From Bacteroidota bacterium (lineage in GTDB: Bacteria > Bacteroidota > Bacteroidia > Cytophagales > Cyclobacteriaceae), in assembly GCA_016178785.1 (NCBI GenBank), contig JACOSO010000046.1:62001-126000 (forward strand): a stretch of 64,000 nucleotides of DNA, given 5' to 3'. Shown one piece after another: positions 54,245 through 62,305 of the stretch (position 1 is its first letter; each line of letters begins with the position of its first letter). The notes beneath the pieces are model-generated. The model ran no database searches and had not been told where the DNA came from. It was given only the letters and a program-made list of their open reading frames with translations. Position numbers and translations under genes: made by a program.

Positions 54245-55165
54245 GATTCTGTTTCCTCTAAAAAACTCTTCCGCACTCATTCTCTTTTTTCCTTCGGGTT
54301 GAAACTCAAGGATGGAAATCGAACCATCCTGAGTTTTTACTCGGAGATATGTTTTGTTGTCTGTATCAATTTCTCCCGGAACGACTGTCGACTGTCGACT
54401 GTCGACTGCTGATTTTACTGAAAAGAGCTTAAAAACTTTTCCATTCAAATTTGCCCAGGCTGCAGGATAAGGACTCAGTCCCCTGACAAAATTCCGGATG
54501 GCTTCCGAAGGTTGATTCCAGTTCACTTCGCAAGTTTCTTTGAAAATTTTCGGTGCATGCTTTATTGTAACAGATTCATCTTGGGGAATTGATGGCACAT
54601 TTCCCACTTCGATAGCTTTCACTGTTTCCAAAACCAAAAATGAACCCTTTCGCATCAATCGATTATAAAGTTTTCCTACATCGTCATCTTCGTTAATTCT
54701 TTCTTTCTCTTGAAAAATAATACTGCCTGTATCAATTTCATGTTTGAGGAAAAATGTTGTTACGCCTGTTTCTTTTTCTCCGTTGATAATTGCCCAATTG
54801 ATCGGTGCGGCACCGCGGTATTGCGGTAGGAGTGATGCATGCAAATTAAATGTGCCGAGCGAGGGCATGGACCAAACTGCCTCAGGCAGCATTCGGAAGG
54901 CAACCACCACCTGAAGATTTGCACTATAGCTCTTCAATTCATTTATAAAATCTGGCGATTTTAAATTTGTTGGTTGCAAAACCGGAATTGCATATTTCAG
55001 TGCGCATTCTTTGACAGGCGATGCAGTCAATTTTTGTCCGCGACCTTGTGGTTTATCGGGCGCAGTGATCACCGCCACCACATTGAATTTATTCTCAACA
55101 AGAATTTCCAAGCTTGGCACGGCAAACTCGGGTGTGCCCATGAAGATGATTCTGAGTTTATTCAT
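54239..55165 (-). CDS. fmt: Methionyl-tRNA formyltransferase
   Basis: A 308-residue enzyme formylating initiator Met-tRNA. The N-terminal GTPEFAVPSLE motif, the formyl-folate HxSLLPxYRG site (HASLLPQYRGAAPINWAI), and the C-terminal OB domain (ISPYPAAWANLNGKVFKLF) are present. The N-terminal start MNKLRIIFMG overlaps the end of the upstream RES toxin gene by eight bases. A 7-mer tandem repeat (CGACTGT, about four copies, 54382-54408) lies in codons 252-262, in a likely surface loop. Confidence 0.96.
   Translation of the reverse strand: MNKLRIIFMGTPEFAVPSLEILVENKFNVVAVITAPDKPQGRGQKLTASPVKECALKYAIPVLQPTNLKSPDFINELKSYSANLQVVVAFRMLPEAVWSMPSLGTFNLHASLLPQYRGAAPINWAIINGEKETGVTTFFLKHEIDTGSIIFQEKERINEDDDVGKLYNRLMRKGSFLVLETVKAIEVGNVPSIPQDESVTIKHAPKIFKETCEVNWNQPSEAIRNFVRGLSPYPAAWANLNGKVFKLFSVKSAVDSRQSTVVPGEIDTDNKTYLRVKTQDGSISILEFQPEGKKRMSAEEFFRGNRIN
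54382..54408 (-). repeat. 7-bp tandem repeat (CGACTGT) inside fmt
   Basis: Three perfect copies and one nearly complete copy of CGACTGT in tandem. Since 7 is not a multiple of 3, gain or loss of a unit would shift the reading frame of the last 45 or so residues of fmt. In frame it encodes AVDSRQSTV. Confidence 0.85.
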
Positions 55166-55622
55166 TTTGGTGACGCATCATTTTTATTAGCCGCTCATCA
55201 AAGACAAGAGGTTGATTCTTTCCAACTTTTATTTTGTTAAAGTCTTTATGAAGAGGATTTATCAAGTAATTGAAAGTATTGCTCATCAGAGCTGATGGCA
55301 CTTTCATTAAAAGAAATTTATTTTCGAATAAAAAATGGTCACCGACTAATTGTGAAAGTTTCTTATTCATGTTCCAATTCTTGACAAGCTTTGGGGTAAA
55401 TATTTCCATATCATCAGGTATATGAATGGAAACCATTGTATAGTCTGAGCTTATTTTTGCTAACGGTATGCGTATAGCTACTTCCAGAGCGGCCAATAAG
55501 TTATTTTCCGAAGCATAGATCATTCGATGCCCCTTGGTGTTCCAGCGGCCACCATATAGAAACGCACCTTCTCCGCTTAAGTCTTTCGACCATTTGTTGA
55601 GAGAACATCGATACAAGATCAT
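55158..55622 (-). CDS. RES-domain toxin
   Basis: A 154-residue RES toxin. Diagnostic residues are Arg5 in the opening (ILYRCSLNKW) and the GEGAFLYGGRWNTKGHRMIYAS block. RES toxins (as in Xre-RES/ParST-type systems) deplete or ADP-ribosylate with NAD. It overlaps its antitoxin by four bases (ATGA) and its 3' end overlaps fmt by eight bases, so the module is transcriptionally tied to fmt. Confidence 0.88.
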   Translation of the reverse strand: MILYRCSLNKWSKDLSGEGAFLYGGRWNTKGHRMIYASENNLLAALEVAIRIPLAKISSDYTMVSIHIPDDMEIFTPKLVKNWNMNKKLSQLVGDHFLFENKFLLMKVPSALMSNTFNYLINPLHKDFNKIKVGKNQPLVFDERLIKMMRHQNE

Positions 55623-56038
55623 GCAAGGATACCGTGTTCAATCCTCCCTAAAATATCAAGTAAATCATCAATGCCCTTGCGGGAATGTATTTGATCAATT
55701 GGTTTTTCTCCATTCAGATCAATAGAGGGGAGGTTAAGCCATTCACTGAATCCATCGATGCCGTTAAAGAGTTCTTTTCCCTTGGCGTATAATTCGGCTA
55801 AATGAATCAATCTATCCGATATATAAAGCCTCATTCGTTCATCTGGCTTGTAATTGTCTAATGTTCGTTTCGTGACATCTAAGTAGCGAAACACCCGCTT
55901 CTCGTCTAACCTGCTTTTGCGCAAAAAGAAAACGAGCGATTGCTTGGGTAGGCCCTTTTCAGCAAGCGTGGACAAGTTCTTTGATTTGCCCAAGATTTTT
56001 TGTCCGCCCAAGAGATCAATAGTGGTATTTTCTGGCAT
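55619..56038 (-). CDS. Xre antitoxin with toxin-binding domain (DUF2384-type)
   Basis: 139 residues from ATG 56038; a longer frame would need a TTG at 56053 lying in the operator. The N-terminal helical region (LSTLAEKGLPKQSLVFFLRK) is an Xre-type HTH, and the C-terminal GFSEWLNLPSIDLNGEKPID segment is the toxin-binding DUF2384/Xre-MbcA-ParS motif. It pairs with the RES toxin. A perfect 15-bp inverted repeat (56038-56052 / 56063-56077) overlaps its start, as expected for autoregulation. Confidence 0.86.
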   Translation of the reverse strand: MPENTTIDLLGGQKILGKSKNLSTLAEKGLPKQSLVFFLRKSRLDEKRVFRYLDVTKRTLDNYKPDERMRLYISDRLIHLAELYAKGKELFNGIDGFSEWLNLPSIDLNGEKPIDQIHSRKGIDDLLDILGRIEHGILA

Positions 56039-56077
56039 TTGGAAAATTTTCAATAAATGTAATGAAAATTTTCCAAA
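56038..56077 (-). promoter_or_regulatory. Xre operator: 15-bp perfect inverted repeat
   Basis: Arms TTTGGAAAATTTTCA (56038-56052) and TGAAAATTTTCCAAA (56063-56077) are perfectly complementary, 10 bases apart. Each arm also has an internal GAAAATTTTC palindrome. It lies exactly between the nth stop (56079) and the xre ATG, so it is the likely autoregulatory operator of the toxin-antitoxin module. Confidence 0.8.
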
Positions 56078-56078
56078 C

Positions 56079-56714
56079 TCAATCCCTTAATTCTTTTCGC
56101 ATATACTTTTTGCAAATGGGGCACTCCTGCCACACGTGCCCCCGAGCAGGACAATACTGACGGCCGAAATAAATTATTTGAAGGTGGACTTTATTCCACT
56201 TCTTTTCTTGGATTAGATTCTTCAGATCTTTTTCAGTCCGCTCTACGCTCTTCCCGTCCGACAGCCCCCATCGGTGAGCCAGCCGATGAATATGCGTATC
56301 AACTGGAAAAGCGGGCTTGCCAAACCATTGTGTCATCACAACTGAAGCTGTCTTGTGCCCAACAGCAGGTAAAGCCTCAAGTTCTTCGAAAGTGGATGGT
56401 ACTTCTCCGTTATACTTTTCCACCAAAATTTTTGATAGCCCTGCAATCCCCTTTGATTTCATTGGCGAAAGCCCGCACGGTTTGATGATCTCTCGAATCT
56501 CTTCAACGGAGTGCTTCATCATGTCAAAAGGATTGTCGGCCAAATTGAAAAGCATGGGAGTAGTTTTATTTACGCGCTCATCAGTGCATTGGGCTGAAAG
56601 CAAAACTGAAATCAATAAAGTATAAGCATCCTTATGATGAAGGGGGACCTCCGGTTTCGGAAAATACTTATCGAGTATTTTAAGAATGTCGTTTACCTTT
56701 TCTGCTTTGGTCAC
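56079..56714 (-). CDS. nth: Endonuclease III
   Basis: A 211-residue base-excision-repair DNA glycosylase/lyase. The helix-hairpin-helix with catalytic Lys (ALPAVGHKTASVV) and the downstream Asp (FPVDTHIHRLAHRW) are present. Only three cysteines are visible near the end (YCPARGHVWQECPIC), with a spacing of C-x9-C-x2-C and no fourth Cys, unlike the usual C-x6-C-x2-C-x5-C cluster. The gene is 25 bp upstream of the TA operator. Confidence 0.93.
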   Translation of the reverse strand: MTKAEKVNDILKILDKYFPKPEVPLHHKDAYTLLISVLLSAQCTDERVNKTTPMLFNLADNPFDMMKHSVEEIREIIKPCGLSPMKSKGIAGLSKILVEKYNGEVPSTFEELEALPAVGHKTASVVMTQWFGKPAFPVDTHIHRLAHRWGLSDGKSVERTEKDLKNLIQEKKWNKVHLQIIYFGRQYCPARGHVWQECPICKKYMRKELRD

Positions 56715-56719
56715 GCTAA

Positions 56720-56783
56720 TTCAAAATTTAAGATTCAACATTTTAAATAGATCGATCAAAAGTCTTGAATCTGGAATTTTGAA
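56720..56783. repeat. AT-rich intergenic inverted repeat
   Basis: TTCAAAATTTAAGATTCAA (56720-56738) and TTGAATCTGGAATTTTGAA (56765-56783) are complementary at 17 of 19 positions. Same family as the element at 17224-17307. It lies between nth and the DUF1343 gene on the same strand. Confidence 0.75.
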
Positions 56784-56793
56784 CCTTGAATTC

Positions 56794-57981
56794 CTACGGA
56801 TACAACAAATATTTTTTCCTCTTCTCTTTAAAGGATTTCAGGTCCTTCTGCCACGTCTCCTTGATTTCATTTTCACTCGTCCCTTTTCTAATTTGCTCCT
56901 TCAAGATTTTATTCCCTGCTAGTGTATTGAAATAATTAGTAAAGAACTTTTCCTTCTCCTGATCAGGAAATTCGTGATAGAATTTGATCAGGTACTTCAA
57001 TGAAAGCTCATCGTTTACTTTTTCTTTTCTGAGATCAACACCGTAGCAAACTTTATTTTCCTGAGGAGGATTCTTTGACATGCCCGCGATACTTTCCGGC
57101 TTGAATTTGAACGAATAATTCTTCAACAACGGATGTCCCAAAATTTCAAACGGAGTGTTTGTGCCACGACCCAAACTCATCACTGTTCCTTCAAACAAAC
57201 ATATAGATGGATACATTGCAACTGCGTGATCATTTGGCAAATTGGGGGATGGTTTGATTCGTAAAGAATATTTTTTCTTGTGGTCATAATTTTTTAGCTG
57301 GATGACTTGCAAATCACATTTTTCTCCGCCCGTAAGCCATCCTTCGCCATTAATCATTATAGCCAGTTCGCCCATGGTTAAACCATAGACGGTTGGAATA
57401 GGGTGCATACCTACAAAGGATTTCAGTTCTATGTCAAGAACGGGCCCATCGATATAACTTGCATTGGGGTTGGGCCGGTCAAGCACAATCAATTTTTTTC
57501 CGTTCTCAGCGCACGCCTCCATCATGTAATGCATCGAGCCGATATAGGTGTAGTATCTCACTCCGACATCTTGTATGTCAAAAATCACCACATCCACATC
57601 GGCAAGCTGCTCTGGTCTTGCTTTTCTGTTTTTACCGTAAAGTGAAACAATAGGCAACTTAGTTGCTGAGTCGATTGAATCATTTATTTCAGCACCATCA
57701 GGCGTATTGCCGCGAAAACCATGCTCTGGCGAAAATATTTTACTGATATTGATTTTCAACCGAATAAGTGAATCGACTAAATGAGTTTTGCCAATGACCG
57801 AAGTATTATTTACAAGCAGCGCGACCCGTTTGTCTTTGATCAAGGGCAAGAGTATGTCTATTTGCTCAGCACCCGTTGTAATTTTGCTTTTATTCTGTGC
57901 ATCTGAAGTAGCTGAATAAAGAAAAAGGAAAAGCACCATTGAAATACGGGTGCTGAAATTCACTGCGCGGATCATTATCAT
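56794..57981 (-). CDS. DUF1343 protein, exo-N-acetylmuramidase NamZ-like
   Basis: 395 residues from ATG 57981 (MIMIRAV; the next Met is two codons later). The reading frame is open further upstream but that would overlap the divergent permease gene. A signal peptide (YSATSDAQ) precedes conserved DUF1343 blocks (KRVALLVNNTSVIG, FSPEHGFRGN, VIFDIQDVGVRYYTYIGSM, LDRPNPNASYIDGPVLD). Members of this family were shown to act as exo-beta-N-acetylmuramidases of peptidoglycan turnover; activity here is inference by family. Confidence 0.9.
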   Translation of the reverse strand: MIMIRAVNFSTRISMVLFLFLYSATSDAQNKSKITTGAEQIDILLPLIKDKRVALLVNNTSVIGKTHLVDSLIRLKINISKIFSPEHGFRGNTPDGAEINDSIDSATKLPIVSLYGKNRKARPEQLADVDVVIFDIQDVGVRYYTYIGSMHYMMEACAENGKKLIVLDRPNPNASYIDGPVLDIELKSFVGMHPIPTVYGLTMGELAIMINGEGWLTGGEKCDLQVIQLKNYDHKKKYSLRIKPSPNLPNDHAVAMYPSICLFEGTVMSLGRGTNTPFEILGHPLLKNYSFKFKPESIAGMSKNPPQENKVCYGVDLRKEKVNDELSLKYLIKFYHEFPDQEKEKFFTNYFNTLAGNKILKEQIRKGTSENEIKETWQKDLKSFKEKRKKYLLYP

Positions 57982-58011
57982 TTTGATTATTTTGCAAGGT
58001 AACTCATCACT

Positions 58012-59379
58012 TTGAACCTTTCTTATTTCATTTCTAAAAGAATTCGCACTGCCGAAGCGGGAAGTTTTTCTTCCATCATTCACAAAGTGGCTGTGGCAAG
58101 CATCGCCATCGGGCTTGCAGCAGCAATCGCTTCTTTTCTGATTATGGAAGGATTTCAAAATACGGTTAAAGAAAAAATCTATTCGTTCAGTAATCATTTG
58201 CTCATCACCAAATTTACCATGAACAACGCTGTGGCCGAGCAGCCGTTTGAGTTCACAATTGACCTGTTTAAAAACCCGGAGAAATTTCCGTTTGTAAAAC
58301 ATGTTCAGGAGTACAGCCACAAGGCAGGTTTGATTAAAACGGAAAACGAGGTGTTTGGAATAGTTTTTAAAGGCATTGGTAAAAGTTTCAATCGAGAATC
58401 ATTTAGTGAAAATTTGATTGAAGGAAATTTTTTGTCGTTTCCTGACTCTGGTTACTCGCACGAAATTGTTGTCAGTAGGTTAATTGCAAATAAAATCAAC
58501 GCAAAAGTTGGCGATGAAGTCATACTTCATTTTTTTCAAAACCCGCCCCGATTTAGAAAATTGAAAATTGTTGGCATCTACGAAACCAATCTTTCAGAAT
58601 ATTTCGACAATAAAGTGGTGATTGGCGATCTTAAATTAGTACAGCAGCTCAATGGATGGGTTGCCAATCAAGCAGGTGGACTCGAAGTACTGATCGACTT
58701 TGATCATTTTAATTTATTTCAGCTTTGGAAGGATGACATTGGTGCTTATAAAAAAGCTATTCGCGAGCGCATCATAGATAACCCTGAAGTACAGAATAAA
58801 TTTTCAACTACCGTCTCTGCTATTTGGAATTACAAATTTGATTTTGATCAGGCCGCACTGGATGAAGCGCAAAGGCAAATTGGAGAATCGATGGACTATG
58901 ATCTCAACATTGAAACAGTACGCGACAAATATACTCAAGTGTTTGAGTGGCTAGACCTGGTTAAAAGACAAGTCCGCATTTTGCTAGGCATCATTCTAGT
59001 TGTTGTCAGTGTGAACATGATCTCGGTCATTTTGATTTTGGTAATGGAACGCATTCCAATGGTAGGACTGCTCAAAGCCGTTGGCGCTCAAAATAAATTG
59101 ATCCGCTCTGTTTTTGTTTTTAATGGAATGAATTTGGTCGCAAAAGGATTGATCTATGGAAATGTAATCGGTCTTGGTTTTTGCTTCCTGCAATATCAGT
59201 TGCACTGGATCAAACTCAATCCCCACGATTACTATATGAGTTATGTGCCTGTGCAATGGGATTGGCTCACAGTACTAACTCTAAACGTGATCGTTTTTGC
59301 TGTTGTAAGCCTGGTTTTGCTTTTGCCAACACGGTTTATTGCTCGCATTCAACCCGTAAAGGCAATTCGATTTGATTAA
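58012..59379 (+). CDS. FtsX-like ABC transporter permease (LolC/E type)
   Basis: A 455-residue permease starting at TTG. The N-terminus (LSYFISKRIRTAEAGSFSSIIHKVAVASIAIGLA) and a large periplasmic domain (about residues 45-315) are followed by three C-terminal helices and the FtsX-type motif (MERIPMVGLLKAVGAQNKLI). It is a lipoprotein-release or MacB-like permease; the ATP-binding partner is not adjacent. Its stop overlaps the end of a histidine kinase gene on the opposite strand. Confidence 0.88.
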   Translation: MNLSYFISKRIRTAEAGSFSSIIHKVAVASIAIGLAAAIASFLIMEGFQNTVKEKIYSFSNHLLITKFTMNNAVAEQPFEFTIDLFKNPEKFPFVKHVQEYSHKAGLIKTENEVFGIVFKGIGKSFNRESFSENLIEGNFLSFPDSGYSHEIVVSRLIANKINAKVGDEVILHFFQNPPRFRKLKIVGIYETNLSEYFDNKVVIGDLKLVQQLNGWVANQAGGLEVLIDFDHFNLFQLWKDDIGAYKKAIRERIIDNPEVQNKFSTTVSAIWNYKFDFDQAALDEAQRQIGESMDYDLNIETVRDKYTQVFEWLDLVKRQVRILLGIILVVVSVNMISVILILVMERIPMVGLLKAVGAQNKLIRSVFVFNGMNLVAKGLIYGNVIGLGFCFLQYQLHWIKLNPHDYYMSYVPVQWDWLTVLTLNVIVFAVVSLVLLLPTRFIARIQPVKAIRFD

Positions 59380-61391
59380 GCCAGTGGCACAGTGAAACTA
59401 AAAGTAGACCCTTGACCCTGGAGGCTATCAACCCAAATCTTTCCTCCATTTTTCTCGATAAACTCTTTGCATAAAATCAAGCCGAGACCTGTACCTTTTT
59501 CTTGCGCGGTACCTTGGGTAGATTTTGCGTTGAGGCCAAAAATTTTTCCCAAATCTCCTTGAGGGATACCAACACCTGTGTCAGAAACAGAAACATATAA
59601 AATGTTCTCCTGAGAAGTAGCAACTACTTTCACCTCCCCATTCGGACGAGTAAATTTTATACCATTTGAAATCAGGTTTCGTAAAATAATTTTGATCATT
59701 TCCTCGTCAGCGTAAATAACCGATGAGTCAGGAATTTTATTTACTAATGTGATATTTTTTTCTACCGCATTGCTGTAATAAAGCTCGAAGCACTCGGCAG
59801 CTAAATCTTTAATATTTGTTTTAACAGGATTGGCTTTTGCGGTGACAATTTGATTCTTCGACCAATTGAGAAGGTTTTCAAGAAGGGATGTGGTTGTATT
59901 CACACGGGCGGAAAGCTCAACAATAAGTTTCTGAAATTCCCCAGGTGAAAGTACGTTCATATTCATTAAACCCAATAGCCCCTGAATGGAAGACAGGGGG
60001 CTCTTCACATCATGTGCAATTGATGAAAAAATTTTATCCTTTACTTTATTGAGATTGTCGAGCTGCTGATTTTTTTGGTCAAGGGCCTGGCTCCAGACTA
60101 CAAGTAAGTCATTTGCTTTTTTCCTGGCTCGATATTGGTAAATGGCAACGATGAGCAAGATGGTGACAACCACTAAAAATGCAATCAATCCATACCTTAT
60201 TCTGCCCTCCAATTGCAATTCTGTTTTTTGCATTTCTTTCTCAAAGTTCAATGATTTTATTTCAGATTCTTTTTTTGTCAGCTCATAGCGAGAGGCCAGG
60301 TTAGAAACAGTCTTTGCTTTCTCTAAAGAATTGAGACTGTCGCTAATCAAGTCGGCTATTTTTAAATAGCGCAGCGATTGTTCAAATTGCCGGAGCTTTT
60401 CAAAAGCAATAGCTAAATTCTTGGCCGCGACAGCCTTTAACTCAGCTGACTGTACTTCCTCGCTTAACTGAAATTCTTCTCTGGCATACTTGAGCGCCAT
60501 CTGATAATTTTTCAGCTTGATGCAAACCCCGACCACGCTTTTTAGTTCTTCAGCTATGTAAACTTTAACGCCTGATTTCCTTTCATATTCCAACGACTTT
60601 TGAAAATACACAAATGCTTTTTGAAGGTTGCCACGGTCTTCCCACATTGAGCCAATATTGTCATACGTGAGGCCATACATCTGTGCATTCTTTGTTTTCT
60701 CAGTCAACTCAAGAGCCTTCAAATAGTATTCTTCTTCTTTCTTAATATCCTTCATCCGATAGTACTGATACCCGATATTATTCATGCCTAGTATAATGCT
60801 AGATGTATCTTTCGTTTCTTCAGCCAGAGCAAGAGACTTTTCATAATATTTTAAAGCAAGGGAATCATCGCCTGTGTCATTTAAAACCATGGCCATGTTG
60901 TTGTAGATTCCGCCAATCATTTCTTTGTCTTCAAACGCCAGGGCGATATCAAGCCCTTTCTGAAAATATTCAATTGCCTGTCTGGGTTCTCCAATCCTCC
61001 GGTACGATCGACCAATGTCATCCAGTGCGGTTGATAAAAGGAGCGAATCATGAATTTTTTCGGAATGGATAAGTGCCGTTTTATAATTTTCAATCGCTGA
61101 GATATATTTCCCCTGATTATAAAATATCTTTCCGATTGCCCGGTAAACACGTGCGATGTCTTTTTCGCTCTCGCTTCGTATGGCAATGATGAGCGCATTT
61201 GTGGCAAGATGCATGGCCGAATCTGAGGAATGAGTGCTTACTTTTCTAGAAAGCTTTATCAGTAAATTTACTTTTGTCTTGTCGTCCTTTGCGATTGAAA
61301 AGCTGTCTCGAAGTTGCTTTTCAGTAGTCTGGCCACCAGCTTGTAGAAGGCAAGTGAGCACGAAGGAAGAAGCTAAAAACAGGCGCCACAT
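59376..61391 (-). CDS. TPR-sensor histidine kinase
   Basis: A 671-residue membrane kinase. A signal peptide is followed by TPRs (about residues 40-375, YRAIGKIFYNQGKYISAIENYKTAL etc.) in the periplasm, a single transmembrane helix (YGLIAFLVVVTILLIVAIYQY, near 400-420), a coiled-coil linker, the HisKA motif with His460 (IAHDVKSPLSSIQGLL) and a HATPase domain with the N, G1 and G2 boxes (LRNLISNGIKFT, DTGVGIP, GTGLGL). No response regulator gene is adjacent. This is a common Bacteroidota two-component sensor layout. Confidence 0.92.
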   Translation of the reverse strand: MWRLFLASSFVLTCLLQAGGQTTEKQLRDSFSIAKDDKTKVNLLIKLSRKVSTHSSDSAMHLATNALIIAIRSESEKDIARVYRAIGKIFYNQGKYISAIENYKTALIHSEKIHDSLLLSTALDDIGRSYRRIGEPRQAIEYFQKGLDIALAFEDKEMIGGIYNNMAMVLNDTGDDSLALKYYEKSLALAEETKDTSSIILGMNNIGYQYYRMKDIKKEEEYYLKALELTEKTKNAQMYGLTYDNIGSMWEDRGNLQKAFVYFQKSLEYERKSGVKVYIAEELKSVVGVCIKLKNYQMALKYAREEFQLSEEVQSAELKAVAAKNLAIAFEKLRQFEQSLRYLKIADLISDSLNSLEKAKTVSNLASRYELTKKESEIKSLNFEKEMQKTELQLEGRIRYGLIAFLVVVTILLIVAIYQYRARKKANDLLVVWSQALDQKNQQLDNLNKVKDKIFSSIAHDVKSPLSSIQGLLGLMNMNVLSPGEFQKLIVELSARVNTTTSLLENLLNWSKNQIVTAKANPVKTNIKDLAAECFELYYSNAVEKNITLVNKIPDSSVIYADEEMIKIILRNLISNGIKFTRPNGEVKVVATSQENILYVSVSDTGVGIPQGDLGKIFGLNAKSTQGTAQEKGTGLGLILCKEFIEKNGGKIWVDSLQGQGSTFSFTVPLA

Positions 61392-61527
61392 GGAATGAAA
61401 TCTTTCTCAATCTAAGCATAGAATTTACAAGGTCAAAAAAGATAGGCGGTCAGTTTACAATGTGAGCAGAATCATTTTGTTGTTTAATGGCGATGAGGGT
61501 GATTGTACATCAACCATTGACTATCGA

Positions 61528-62268
61528 TTACCTAAATCGCTTAAACCAACTCCTCATTGTCATTTGTATTACGCCTAAAAAACCTTCCTTAAAAATACCA
61601 ACAGACATTTTAGATTGACCGAGCGTGCGGTCAGTAAAAACAATGGGTACTTCTGTAAGTTTAAACCCATATTTCCAAGTCAGAAATTTCATTTCAATCT
61701 GAAACGCATAGCCCACAAATTTCACTTTATCCAGCGGAATCTTTTCGAGAACTTGTTTTTTATAGCACACAAATCCGGCCGTTGTATCGTGAAGTGGTAT
61801 GCCAGTGACGATGCGCACGTAGCGACTGGCAAAGTATGAGAGAAGTACACGTTTCATAGGCCAGTTCACCACGTTTACGCCAGAGGAGTAGCGTGAGCCA
61901 ACGGAAAGATCAAAACCCCCTTCCGAACAAGCGAAGTATAGCCGTTGCAAATCACGAGGATCATGCGAAAAGTCGGCATCCATCTCTAAGATATAGTTAT
62001 AGTCTTTGCCAAGTGCAAATCGAAAGCCTTCAATGTACGCAGTGCCTAACCCTAATTTTCCAGCGCGTTGAATTAGGTGAAGTTTTGTTTCATTACTGGT
62101 ATTGTACGTATTCTGTAAACCTTTCACGAGTTCTGCTGTGCCATCGGGAGAGTTGTCGTCAATGATCAGCAAGTGGAAGTCCTTGGGTTGCTCCATCACC
62201 GCCTTAATGATTTGGACAATGTTTTCCTTTTCGTTGTAAGTAGGTATAATTACGAGGGCATTGCTCAC
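61528..62268 (-). CDS. Polyprenol-phosphate mannosyltransferase-like GT2
   Basis: About 246 residues. A DPM1-type catalytic domain: ALVIIPTYNEKENI, LIIDDNSPDGTAE, EMDADFSHDPRDL and a C-terminal QSKMSVGIFKEG. Enzymes of this type transfer mannose or a related sugar to a polyprenol phosphate. I choose the GTG at 62268 because the family begins immediately before ALVIIPTYNE; an ATG at 62298 would add ten residues and leave almost no room for promoters against the divergent gene. Confidence 0.88.
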   Translation of the reverse strand: MSNALVIIPTYNEKENIVQIIKAVMEQPKDFHLLIIDDNSPDGTAELVKGLQNTYNTSNETKLHLIQRAGKLGLGTAYIEGFRFALGKDYNYILEMDADFSHDPRDLQRLYFACSEGGFDLSVGSRYSSGVNVVNWPMKRVLLSYFASRYVRIVTGIPLHDTTAGFVCYKKQVLEKIPLDKVKFVGYAFQIEMKFLTWKYGFKLTEVPIVFTDRTLGQSKMSVGIFKEGFLGVIQMTMRSWFKRFR

Positions 62269-62305
62269 TGGCAGCAGTTTAAAGGCTAAAAATATCATTT
62301 TTACT

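Noticed and set aside
57982-58320. Upstream extension of the DUF1343 gene
   Set aside because: It overlaps the divergent permease and encodes low-likelihood sequence; the signal peptide starts at 57981.
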